Below are positions 36,681 through 50,587 of a stretch of 64,000 bases of DNA, piece after piece. The notes under the pieces were generated by a model. The model was not told the origin of the DNA and did not search any database. It worked only from the letters and a program-made list of their open reading frames with translations. Position numbers and translations under genes: made by a program. The stretch spans positions 1,364,001-1,428,000 of the forward strand of contig NW_026515541.1 in the NCBI RefSeq assembly GCF_014898815.1, written 5' to 3'. Position 1 is the stretch's first letter. Each line of letters starts with the position of its first letter. Source of the DNA: Panonychus citri. Its lineage: Eukaryota > Arthropoda > Arachnida > Trombidiformes > Tetranychidae.

Positions 36681-39156
36681 TACTTTCTCTACATGTACCG
36701 AGCTTGCAAATCGCTTCCAACTTATCATATTAAAAAGATTTTACCTCTTTTTTCACCTTCGAATCTTTTGTGTCTCTTTTTTTAGAAACTAACTTTTTTC
36801 TCTGTCGATTCTGTTCGCTTCGATTTGATCTTCTTAGAACTTTTTTTCTCCAAACATTCAATTCCCTCCCTTCACCAGCTTAAAAATACCATTGTGAATA
36901 CATAAACTATAAAAGATTAGCAATATAACATGAAAAGAAAGGTAATAATATTATTAAATTGCTTAATCTCTTTTTCATATTAATTGTCTTCTTTTAACTT
37001 GTAGGCAATGGAAGAAGAAAACAATTAATAGATTAAGATTCCCCTACCAGTGATATTATCAGAATTGACAAATCCAGTAGCACTTAACAAGATATCAAGA
37101 AATAAGTGGAAGACAAAAAAAGTCAATCAACCAATTGATAGTATCGATACAATTTGAAGGCTAAATATCATGAAAACTTTGTAAACATTAGTGTAAAAAT
37201 ATATGAGTGAAAAGCCAAATAAAATTGAAAGAAAAAAAAGTAAATGAATGAAATGAATACTCAGTTATTCATTGGTACACATATTTTATTCATGATACTG
37301 TTTTTCCATACAGGGAAGATCATGAGAAGCAGTAAGAGCGAAATAACAAAATATGAACAAAAATTTAAGCAAAAAAAAAAAGAGTTGAAATGAAACAAGA
37401 AGGATAAAAAACTAGAGTAGGTAAAAGAGTAAAACTCGGCCACCCCACCCTTTATTTTTCCACCACCATCGTCTTCTGTTGTTCAATGTCAATTACAGTT
37501 CCATTTGCATTATTTATCATTCAGATTTTATCATGAAAAGGTCTGAAAAATCCTGAGAATCAAATGCTGAGCATATTTGACTTTTCTTACAAATTTTTTC
37601 TTCTTCTTGAAAATTCATTTTCTCTTCATAATATCAGCATACATACATACATGTATTACTTTGAATTTCATGAAACAACATTTCTCACAACATCTCACCT
37701 TCCCCCAGGCATTTTCAAGGTATTGAATACCCATGAAAGATTCATTCTTATGTGTAAATATATTGAAACTTTTAAATATTATCAAATTGGTCTGCATATT
37801 TATATATAATATTATCTTGGAATTGACCTGAATTACATTTTAAAAGATAATTTAAAAGTTCAAGAGGTTGCATGATATTTCAATTTTCTTACTCTATCGT
37901 TTCATGATATTCTGATTAAATAATAGTATATTAATATATATACCTAAAGTTCATCCTCCTTTTCATTAGGATAACATAACATGAATCAAGTGAAACAAAA
38001 AGTTTTAGTATTTTTGTCAACAGTTTTTGTCTTGCTAAATGCTCACTGTTTATATCTGATGATTGTTGATTCAGATAACATGATATATATAATATAATAT
38101 TCAGTTGACAAAATGTTCCTGTCAAAAACATATTAAACTTGATTCTGATAGTAAAGATGAAGATGTGAAATTCATGATTTTCATGCTCAAACAATGTGTT
38201 CATCAGTGATAGTTATATATTCATAATTAAGTTTAACTCTATTTATTCAATATCATGTTCATGATGATGATGATGATGATGAAAAAAGGTAGCTCTTGAT
38301 TATTATCATATCAGAAATCAAAAACTATCCAAAAAATGTGTAACTAAATCAAAGTAATCAGAAATTTCATTTTGTATATGCTGGAACCATTTGAATATAA
38401 TTAATTTTACAGCATTCAATTCAGTGAATCTATCAGAACTTTATCTTTGGTTCATGGTAGATTCAATTTTTGAGATGTATCTTCATGATCTTTGAGAGGG
38501 AATAAGTTTCTATTAGATAAGATTGGATAAGTAATCTTTATCTTTTATCATCCATGATGATGATGGTGATTTCTTTTACTCTTGGTCATTTATCATCATG
38601 TTGATATGAGACAGAACTTTTTTTCCTTTTCCTTTTTCCTTTACTTTCTCTCCCATTTACATGATGAATAAATATTCTGAACCAAATTTCCTGATGCATT
38701 TGATGATTTCTCTGAATGAATCTAAAGCTCTTCTTTTTTACCTTCTTTTTTGGAATTTAAAATTTTATCCACTTTATATACAACCTCATGAAAGATAAAC
38801 TGAGAATCATGAACCAACGAGAAAAAAAAGTTCTGGATGAAGATGACAGTTATGATGATCATCATGTACTGTCAATCATCATTTGCAAATTTAGTAAACA
38901 TTTTTTTCTGTCATCTTTTGAAAGAGTCAAAGGAGGAAAAAAATGTTCAGAAATTTTCATGAGATGATGAACAAAATCAAAGTAAACAAAAAAAGCATCA
39001 ATGGAACCGTTACTTTCCATAATCACCATCATAACCATCATCATCATAGACAAAGATGTACACTAACTCGTTGTGAAATCAGATTGAATTTTCACCAGAA
39101 TTGGAGGAAAAAGTTCTTAAAAAATTCTCATTTTGTCATCTATTGTGTAACTATGA

Positions 39157-39197
<41 letters not shown>

Positions 39198-39916
39198 AGT
39201 CAAGGTTAAGATGATAATCAGGGTGAAAAAGTTAAAAGATGATCATTATTATAATACTGATGAAATTCAGGGAGAATCTGAATTGAATAGTGAAAAGGTA
39301 TCATCATCATGATCATCACTTTTATCATAAACATAAAAGTTATCATCTTGAGTTTAAATTCCCCCTCCTTTCAGCCAAATACCACCTCAGAACACACATA
39401 CAAACTCACACATAATCATTATCATCCTTCTCATGATGATCATCATCTTATTTTCTCATCTTTTTTTTTCACTCATCTTCTTCTTGTCACCTTCCTCCTC
39501 TTTCTAGTGCCACCAAAAAGTTTAACAATAACTGGATCCGTGTCACCAGAAAGTGATAATTTAAACATCCCATTCTCTTCACCAACATCACCATCATCAT
39601 CAACAACAACAACTTCATCATCGTCATCATCACCATCACCTGATCATTATATTGTCGAAGCAAAAGAATCAGAAAAAGTTATTCTACTTTGTTTAGTTTC
39701 TCCAAGTAAACCATCTCCTCGAGTAAAATGGTTCAGAAAAAATATCGAACTACTTCCAGGTAAGAATACAAGTTGATTTATCATTCACATCATAATCATC
39801 ATCATCATTATACTTCATCATCATGAAAACTGTTACCTGGTATTAGAGAAAAAAATGTAAACACTGGAGAAAAGGAGTAAATTGTCATCAAGATGTAAAA
39901 GTACAGCAAAGAAAAG

Positions 39917-39961
<45 letters not shown>

Positions 39962-42032
39962 AATAACAAGAAGATGTTCAATGGTAAAAGCACAACATTG
40001 AACTATGGAAGCAACAAATACATTGGTTAACCAAAAGAAGAGGAGTGAAAGTGGAAATAGAAATGGAGGTGGACAGAGAAAACAATATGGAATTTGGAAA
40101 GAGAGAGAAATGAAGATGAAGATGGAGATGGAAACGAGAAATAATCGAAACATTCTTATGAAGATGCATAGAGAGAAAACACTAGATGAAGAATATATAA
40201 AAAGAGAAGAGAATCTTTTTGTCTTCTATTGAAATACAAACTCTTTTTTTTGTGAGTGTAAGAGAGTAAAAGACAAGGAACAACATTCATCCTCATCTTT
40301 TGAACAAAGAATCTTTTTCCGCATCCCTATTTCCTTACTAATGTTTACTGTTTTCATTTCTGTTGTTTGGTTATCTTCCACTTCATCTTCATCATCTTTA
40401 TCAGATGTTTACTCCATCTCCTTGATGCTAAGATAAAATTGAAGAAGATGATGTTGCCTTTTAACGTTATTTTCTTCTTGTTGTTTGTTTGTTTGTTGTT
40501 TTTTTCTTCCAACAAAACTTTTCATTTTCCATCATGATGAGAAGCAGAAAATTTCATTCTCCTTACAATCACAACTGAACATCATTCTTTATCTTCATGA
40601 TAATATTTCGCATCATAATCAACATGATAAAATACTGAAGTTCAATTGTTTGAAAGATTTGCAATAGATGATGATGATGATGATGGAGAGATGATAAAGA
40701 GGAAAAACAGAACTGCAACTCATTGCATTATGATGATAAATATCAAGATGAATGTATTTTCGAGGCTCATCGTTTATTTTTTGTTTGTTTGTCTACAAAA
40801 AAAATGAGAGTAAGAGTGGGAATGCTGGATGATGATGGGAGTGAGAAAATGGGAATCGTATATTTTTGTGTATTTATCTCATTCAAGGTGAAAAATTTGT
40901 ACCATAATCTTCATCTTCACCTTCATCTTCATACTGTTCATCATCTCATTACCTTTTTTCCCCTTCATAGTACAAGAGGATAAGATTATAAAGATGAGTT
41001 CACATCATGTCTCTTCCTCTTCCTCATCCTTCAGAAGTAGTTTACCTTTTACACAGTTCACATTATATTCAATCTTCATCATCATCATTTTCCACCTCTA
41101 CACCAGACAATAACTCGTTATACATATAATAATAATAATCCAAGAATAAGGTAGAGATGAAGAAGATGATGGAGAAAAAAAAATGTCTCAACAAAAGATT
41201 CTCTTTAGTAAAAATGAACATTCACCTTTATATCATTCGGATTTCTTATTATCATCATAGTATATTACATTCCTTGGTATCCATCAGATTCCTTATTATT
41301 ATTATCCTTTCACTTTTCACCTTATTCATTTTCATTAGGATGCAGAACTTTTTTTCCCCCTGATGAAAAGCAAACTAATCTAAATCTCCATGATTCTTAA
41401 TCTTAAAAGTCTCAAAAAGTCAACATTTACATTGAACCATTGTCCTTGTTGATTTCTGCCCAATTTTCATCACCCGCCTTCCAACATGAACCGCATCACC
41501 AACACAACATTTATCTTCAATCACTTTCAAATACATTATCCCATTTCCCTCGACATTTAACATAATCTATGGGACTTTTACCTTCTCTTCCTACTCCTCC
41601 TCTCTCTCTCTCTCTGCTCTCCCATCTTCTCATCTCGAATGACCTCAAATGACTTTGCTACACTTATTGTTTTCCTCTTTCAGATGTATTTCCTGACATT
41701 TCCTACTCTTTGTCATATGCACACTAGAGTTTTTCGCCTCATTCTTTTTTTCGAGCATCTTCATCATTCGCTCAATCATATTGAAAGATTTCAAGGTTAG
41801 TGTCTTGTCTTCTCCATCCTCATCTTCATCATTTTTTTTTGCTGTTTATTCTAATGGTCCCTCGTTTTTTCACTTATGCCTCCTCTCTCTCCTCTCTCTT
41901 TTTCTCACTTCTGCTCGAAGAAGCTCATATGTCACTCAACTTTTCCTCATCTTTTTACTGATTTTTTCTGTTCCAATATAATCATTATTATCTCAAAGGA
42001 ATAGCAAACTGGGAGTGATGTGCTAAAAGGTG

Positions 42033-42129
<97 letters not shown>

Positions 42130-45100
42130 AAAGCAATAAGAAGATGATGATCGGCGATGAAGATGAAGCAGAAAAAAACAGACTCATGATAGAAAATTCT
42201 GAAAATGATTTTTCATTCACCAAGCGATTTTTGCTACATTGGACATCCTCATCATCTAAACAATTTCCGCATTGAGACTCTTCAATTCAACTTAAGCGTA
42301 AACATTTGATAGCCTTAACAGCTAAGTGCGAATCTAATCAATATAACTGATTGCGATCAAATGAACAGATCACTTACACTTTTTTTCTGGCGAAATGATT
42401 CCCTGGATATGATATTGTCATTGTCTTTTTTTCTTCGAAAAGGTCGAAAAATTCTCACTCATCTTGTACAATTTTACCAAATCAAATACAAAGTATTCCC
42501 TTTATACTTTGACAAGGGAATGAGGAGTTAAGGATGATAATCTAATCTGATGTTCATCTGCCAGTTACTAATCACTAGGCTACTAAATTAATATTAATCT
42601 ACAACATTTGATATGGCAAAATGAATACAATCATTTCTTTACATTAAACCATCCATGTGGTGATAATAATTATGATAAGGATGATTGAAGTTTCCATTGA
42701 AATTAATACAAAGTCAACTGTTCCTGAGGTTTTCGTTAGCATGATGATGATCACAGTCTACAGGACATTTCATAAGTTTCTCATTCTAAATAACTTTTCT
42801 TTGAACATTCGAAGTCGTCAGTGATTTAAGTAATAATAGTAATTCTGATGAAATTCAATCGACATTCACAAATATCAAGGTCATTCTGGTCATTTTGCTA
42901 GGATTAACTTTCCAAGTTCATACAAGCACCACTCTAGATATGCTTTTAAAGGTCGAGCACTAAGACAATAAGATTAGATAATTGAATGTATTAAGAGAAG
43001 ATAATGAAAGTGTAGTAGAGAGAGACTTGAGATTATCGCCGTTTTAATCTTGATTTCTGAAAGATTATCTCACCAAATGTACATTAACTGTGAAATTGAA
43101 TTGTTATGAGAAAAGGACATTATTTGGGTTATAATAAAAGTTGAGAAAAAGATTCAAGGATAACATGAAATTCAAGATTGAGTTTGAAAATGTATTACAT
43201 GTTATTGCAAAGGCTTTTGCTTTAAGTCTCGAGTTACTCAATACAAGATATTTTTCTGTAAAGTATTGAAAACTATTGTGGATTTAATATTTAGATTGTA
43301 TTGACTTTTTTTCTGATCACCATGATCATCATCATGTATCCACAGTCAGATTCAATCTCTCAGATTTATTGTATTTATTATCTGCATGAGCAAAAAAAGT
43401 AACTTGAAAAATAGATTTCATGGTATTCACATGGCTTTTTCTTTCTCTATTGCAACTTTTTTCATTGTATTTTGTACAATTGCTACTCAAATATAACGAA
43501 ATTATTATCACAATGAGCTGAAGGAAAATCGAGAAAAGTTTCACAAGATGATAATGAGAAAGAACAAGAAAATCAATTCCTTATTTTTTCCCGATTTTTC
43601 CTGAAATTTCATGGAAAAACTTTTTTCCTTTTTTCGTTTTCATCTTCTACTGAGGCCGGAAAAGATTTTGATCAATGGTTATGCTTAGAATTTCACTGGA
43701 AAATCATCATGATAACAAGATGAAATTCATACTTGGTCAGAGAGGTTCATTGCATGAGAGATCTCAACTCTTTGGTTTGATCCTTTTTTCCATACATACA
43801 CAATGTAAAATGCTAACAAGCTTTGAATCTCATGAAATTTAATCATGATGATAACGATGAGAGTAGTTACTTTGTAAATGAATAGATTTAAACTATTCAG
43901 CAATCAATCAGAATTTTGAATCGATAAAAATTTCAGGAAAATGATTTTCGTTCATAAAAATGAATTGAAATTTTCGAGGGAAAAATTTTCTCGATTCTTC
44001 ATAATATATTATGGATTCTAAAGATGATGAAGATAATAAAAGTTTCGCCTTATCTATTGTCTTTCTTTTCATAAGAAGAGATTTTTCATCTTCTCTCTCT
44101 CTCTCTCTTCTCATCAAAAGCTTACATCATCTTCCAAGTGATTTCATCTTCTTTGTCATTCAGATACTAAATTGAAGTTGATAGTAAATCGAATCGTTTA
44201 TCCTTAAGAGATGATAAATTTTTACTCAAAAGAAAAAGAGTTTCAACAAACTCACTGATGAAGATGATGATTAGAATGATGATAAGAATCAGCTCTTCTT
44301 CTCCTAAGGCAAACTAATTATGATTTGCAAAAGACTTATCATCATTATGAATAGTGTATTTCTCTGTAAATATGATGATGATAATGATCATCATCAAGCG
44401 AGTAAACTGTAATGTGATAAAAAAAATGAGAAGATAAATTAAGATGAGAATGATAATGATGATGGAGAAAGTATCAAGTTTAACTAAATCATATGATCAC
44501 ATATTCATAATGAATATTAACTGTTATTGTTTTGATTTAGTTTCTTCAATAAGGTTACATCTGATTCTTTAGGCTTCATCCTAATGAGCTTCAGTTTTCC
44601 CTGAGCTTTTTTTACTTTGCAAATTCAATGAAACCAGCACATTGGGCGGGATATGAGTCGATATTGATAATGATGAAGATGCTAAAAGAATAATGAAAAT
44701 GAAAGGAAATGGAGCAAAAAACTAGCGAACCCACGATGTACTTATGAGAAGATTGAATTTACTCATCTCTTTCTCGCGAAGTCATCACGCCTTCCTACAT
44801 TTCGCTCTCTCTTATTTCTTTCTCTCTCTCAATATATCGCTTTATCCTTCAGGGCTTCCGGTTGTTCAATAAAATGGTTCCCTCATCAATCAGTATCTTC
44901 TTATAAATCTATGGTAATATCTTAACTTACGCTGGTTAACTTTCTTTCCTTCCATGTTAATGATAGTGATAATCAGGAATAATCATCTCTTCCTCCTCCT
45001 CCTCTCTCTTCTCTCCTCCTACCGAATGAAATCACCCTGATCATCATCTGAATCTATTCCTTAGAAGTTTTCTCATCACTTATCATCCCTATTCCTTAAA

Positions 45101-46212
45101 CTGAGTACACATTATTTATGATTTTTCCTCAATCTTTTTTTCCTCTCATTTCTTACCAGATTATTATCATTTCTACACTCACCTAATATATTGCAATCTC
45201 ATTTTCAGACTAATCAGTGTTCATTGTTTAGATTTTGATAACAAGTAAATAACAATAGCTAAGTTTTACGAAATGAATGACATTAAATAATAATATTACC
45301 ATAGACTCATGAATGGTGACAGAAAAAAAAAACTGAAAGAAACTGCAAAGGTAAACAAAATGTTGAGCGTTGCAAGCTAAAAATAAGCCTTTTGATTACA
45401 ATCTTTCAACCTTATTGTGTTTATATATCATTTTCAACCTCCCTCGAGGCTGGTGGGTGGGATATGAATTGATATCATTGAGTAGTTACTATTTTTTTGT
45501 CAAGCCTCGTCTCTTTATCATCATAATCACCATTATCTCTGTATGAAAAGATGATGATGATGATAAGAAATATATATAAATATATATACTAAAAAGGATG
45601 AAAGTACATTGAAAACTATGAGGAAAAGGTGAGAGTTATTATTTTCTTTTCTCTTCATCTTTCATTTTTCATCCTATTCACAATTATTATTATTTCAGAA
45701 CTTTCTCTCTGTCTCTCTCACTTACTCTTAGCTTCCCTACTGTTCACTGGGAATGATAAGTTCATTTCAGAATAAAATCAACACCATGTTGATGAAATAG
45801 AGAGATAGAGACGACTAGAGGAAAGTTACTGAAGATCCATGGGTATATAATGAATATATATACATAGAATCATGAACAATCCTATCGGAATGAAATATCA
45901 TGTACATTTGAGACAATTGAGACAGAAAAGTGCAAAGAGATGCAAATATTACCTTGAGAATGCAAATGAAATGATAAGCTAAATATGAGATGGGAAAAAA
46001 ATATTGCATCATTAAGTTATCAGTATGATGGTGATGGTTATTATTACATGGCTGGGGAGGATGAAGGGTGGGAGTGGGTGGTAGACAAAAAAAATATATT
46101 CCCAATTGTGACCAATCAAAGTTAATCCATGTAAATCGTTATTTTATTTACCACTCACAAGCCTAAAGAGAAACCTCTTGAGGCGTAATTATGAAAGACT
46201 ATGAGGGCGATA

Positions 46213-46250
<38 letters not shown>

Positions 46251-46660
46251 GGAGAGAGAGCGGGATGATAAAAGTGATGAGGAGGGTAAAAAATACTAGA
46301 GGATGACAGAGGAAGAGGAGAAAGATAAAGTGTAAAAAAGACGATCAATATCATGACGATGATTATGATAACAAGAATGAGCTTCTTGGATTGGAAACAT
46401 AATAGATTGTTGTTTGTTGCCTTAATCGATTAAGTAAAGTATCAACTTGCTTTGGAAAATATTTTCACAATTAATTGGTTACCATTAAGATAACTATCAT
46501 TATCAGGATTGCAACAATTAACCAACAATTTAAAAGTTTATCTTTTACTTTTTTTCTTCTTTTGTTATAAATTTTTTCTGATGGTGGATGCAATTGATGA
46601 GCTTGATTCTAATTGTTGTCAAAATGAGAGATGGAAACTCTCAGCTTCTCTGAAGATTGG

Positions 46661-46711
<51 letters not shown>

Positions 46712-48589
46712 ATTCTCTTGGTTCTCTTTTCACTTGATTATGTTTGACAATTTTCTGACTACATGGATTCAGTTTTATCTTTAATTCCTGATGGATTTAG
46801 TGGTGGAAAAACTCATGAAACTCCTGAAATTCTGTTATAAATTGATAATGTTTATTCATCTTTTCGAAAAGTGGGAGAAGTAAAAGTCGAAACAATTCAT
46901 TAATTAGTCTCTTCGAGTCTTCAACATAAATACATTACTCTTTTTCTCTCTCTCTCTCTTCTATCAAGATGAAATAACTTCGAATTCCCAATTGATTTTG
47001 GAACATTTTTTTTCTTCGTCTTCGAATATGATGTTACCGATTCTAAGGTTCAAGTGATTGAGTGAATAATCTGATCAAGAGTTGAAAGTTCCAAGCGATA
47101 AAACTTGAACTTCTAATTTGATTCCAATTAAACAAATCATTGAATTTTCCCGCCTTGTGATAGTAAATGAGAGAGTAAATTGATAGTTGGTCAGTTGATT
47201 AATGAGTTGTGATAGAGTTTCAAGAATTGAAATAGAGAAAAGAAAAACTTTTTCTTTGTTTGTTCCTAATTAATAATAGGAAAGTTCGTCGAAAAGAACA
47301 AAAAAAAAGCAAATTCGATAAAAAAAGTTTCGTTTCGTTTGTTCGAAATCGAATTGACTTTCAACATCAGAGAAAAAAATGATATTCTAACCATCGGCAT
47401 GGATAGAAAATCCAGTTTTCAATTGATGATATTAATAGAAAACCGGAAACAATCAATGAAGAATAACATTCTCATCATTCTCATTCTCATCCTCATCATC
47501 TTTCTATTATATCTAATACAATAATATTTGTTTTTCTTTTTCGCCATCTTCCTTTCCCTTTATCTCTATGAATATATACAGAGGCCTCTCGAACTCATCA
47601 TAACAAATCGATGATCGCCAATCGATATACTCTTTATACAACAGAAAGTTCAATCATCTTGTATCCCAAAAGTGAGGGAACTTATTCCTGTGAGATTGAA
47701 CATCCAGGTCTATCCAAACCTCTTCGTGCCTCATCAATGATCAACATCTTCAATGAACCAGGTCCACCCTTGATTGAAGGTTATTCTGAAACAGAATCAG
47801 TTATCATGTTAGGTGATCCTGTTACTCTAACCTGCACCTCTAAAGGCGGTTATCCACATCCTCGAGTTTATTGGCTTCGAAATGGACTCGAAATTGATAA
47901 AAGTTACAATGTTAATTCACGATCAGATGTAATTAACACCTATTCTTTTACACCAACAATTGAAGATAATCAAAGTATATTTAAATGCTCAGTAACAAGT
48001 AATTTAACAATTAAACCATTAGAAGCAACAATTAAGTTAAACATAAACTGTAAGTAAAGTTTTTTTTTCCCATAAACTAAACACACACTCATTCACTGTG
48101 TTGATTGATTACTTTAAATTGCTCACCAATCAATAAACTAATCAGCATTTAATTATTATTATCTAATCAAATTATAATCTAATATCTGTTTATACAATAA
48201 GAAATAATCTTTGATTACTTTTAATCCAATGAATATGCTAATTTTTAATGGCGGTTATTAATAAATTGCCATTGACTTTTGTTTGTTGTTGATAATTACT
48301 TTAAATTGACAATCAATGAATCAGCAAATTGAAAGTCCAATCATTTCATTTAATTGATTCCATTGAGCATTAATCTGTAAATCTACCAGATAATTTAAGG
48401 GTAAAAGTTTCTTAATGTCGGATAGGCGGTGAAAAAGTTCCAATTTTTGACTTGCACCAACTGAACAATTAACTTAATTTCTTTAATATCATCAAGAAAT
48501 TTTCCTTCTTATTCTGATCAAATCAATTGATTAGCTTTCCCTTGACAATCCTAATTTGTGATTATTCTTCTTTATATGCAAGAGGAAAT

Positions 48590-48623
<34 letters not shown>

Positions 48624-49848
48624 ATTCGATTGGTTATTGTAAATTCAAGTTCTAACATTAGATTAACAATTATCTTGATTACTTTGATTGTTGCTGATTA
48701 ACAGATAACTTGATTATCTTAACTGAAATCAACCGTTTAACTTTTACAAACGATGAGCCTTTAAAATTGATTATCACTATCATTGAATATCATCATTAAC
48801 CAAATGGTCAGTATTTTGACCAAAGGGACAACAAAACAAGTGCAGGACATATAACCAAGTTTCTAATCAATTTTTAGTTTTAGACCTCACCTTTAACATG
48901 TAGGTTAACAACAATAGACAAAGTTGAAATATATTTTGAATCTGAATTACTTTTGACCATTAAATGACCAGAATTTGAAGATTGGCTATCATCCAAACTC
49001 CTACAAGTCAATTCTTTGGTGTGAATACCCAAGACCAAAGGGTTAAAAAAACTTCAAAATTCAAAATTTCAAAGTTCAAAATTTGGTGAAATGCCCTGTA
49101 TGATGATGGACAACGAACCGCCGAGGGAAAAACAAAGTTACATTATTTCATCTTTGAGAGAGAGAGACTGAGGTTCTGATAGATTTTGTCATCCAGTTGA
49201 ATCCTGTCTACTCGTTGATCTTGGTGATGAAAGTTGTGGCTTCTAAAGATTAGATAGTTAACTTTGATTCCAAATGAAAGGTTATTTGAATGTTGATTAG
49301 CATTCATGTAACAATTATCATCTCTATCAGTGAATAAATCAACCTCTAATCTAATCTAACATCATTAAACTATCTTCTTCTTATCTATTGACCTTCACAA
49401 TCACAGACTGACCAATATACCTTCTTGGTTATCAGTTTAAGCTTATTGAACAAAGTTACCAGAAAAAGTAACTCTAATTGATGATTACCTTTAATTGTAA
49501 CAATCAGTTAGCTCTTCTAATGCAATTTGAATTAGATGAAATCTCTTACATCAATTTTCCCTAAGTTTTTGTTTTGTTTTATCATTTCTCCAAACTTCAA
49601 ACTTCAAACTGTCCAATCAGTGGATGAAGATTGAACTCGATAGGATAACGAACTTCGAACTTTTTTATTCCACTTTTTTTTCGAAAAATTCTTTTTCTCT
49701 CATTGAAACAATGTTAATTATCCTCTTATAAAACTCTTTGGCTTTTCCTCTGATTCTCGATGCTCAATGGAAATTATTTTCCATCAACATACCATTTCCG
49801 ATTCAATGAATTCCTCATCTTTCTATTTTTCCCTCAATTCAATCCCTA

Positions 49849-49891
<43 letters not shown>

Positions 49892-50521
49892 ATGTTCTTT
49901 ATCCTTCTTCCGCCTCCACCCTCACAAAAGAATCAACTTTGATCAACACTTCCGTTTGATTGCCTTTCATTTGGCTAACCCATATTGAGCATAATCGTTA
50001 AATAATATTATCTCATATCCTTTGGAACTGAATTAAATTCAACCATTGAACTTGATTTCTCTTCATTTTTCCTTTTCTCTTTCTTTCCACTTTATTTATC
50101 ATCTTTCTATCACCAAGACCACAAAATTTGTTGATTCCATGAATCCAGACAACCTAAACAAACCAATTTACAGAGTTTATTATACATTGAGTTGCAAAAT
50201 CTCAGCATTCTTGTTTTAATGAATCAGATCTTCATTTCTTCCCGCAGCCCAAACTGACTCTCTATTTCTTTCTATCTCTCTGTCTTTTATTTTTCTTCAA
50301 AGCCAATGGTTACCACTATTTATCCTTTTCCATTCATTTCCTTTCACATTCTCATCATCTTCATCCTCTCATTACTGATCCTTGAATCTCAATCCCTCCA
50401 TGTAGCTCCTTCTGTTTATCATCAACAACAAATCGGTTAAGGCTCAACTCATGATCTTTGCTTCAGCTTCTCACTATTTTCGACCCTTCTTCATCTTCAA
50501 AAGTATCAATATCATCATCTT

Positions 50522-50587
<66 letters not shown>

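Larger units (their letters stand above)
35901..39507 (+). other. hbs/sns: Nephrin-like gene intron 2 (3.6 kb)
   Basis: GT-AG intron with (CT)n at 36311-36368, (GA)n at 36641-36677 and 39161-39191, and a (GAT)n run near 38258-38282. Two copies of the GAAC(T7) motif and one reverse copy fall inside. No coding segment was recognised. Confidence 0.78.
39760..47581 (+). other. hbs/sns: Nephrin-like gene intron 3 (7.8 kb)
   Basis: GT-AG intron, acceptor TATACAG. It contains the longest microsatellite in the window, (GA)n at 42037-42125, as well as (CT)n at 39922-39958 and 46663-46709 and many CAT/ATG runs. Short open frames here are microsatellite-driven and show no domain. Confidence 0.78.
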
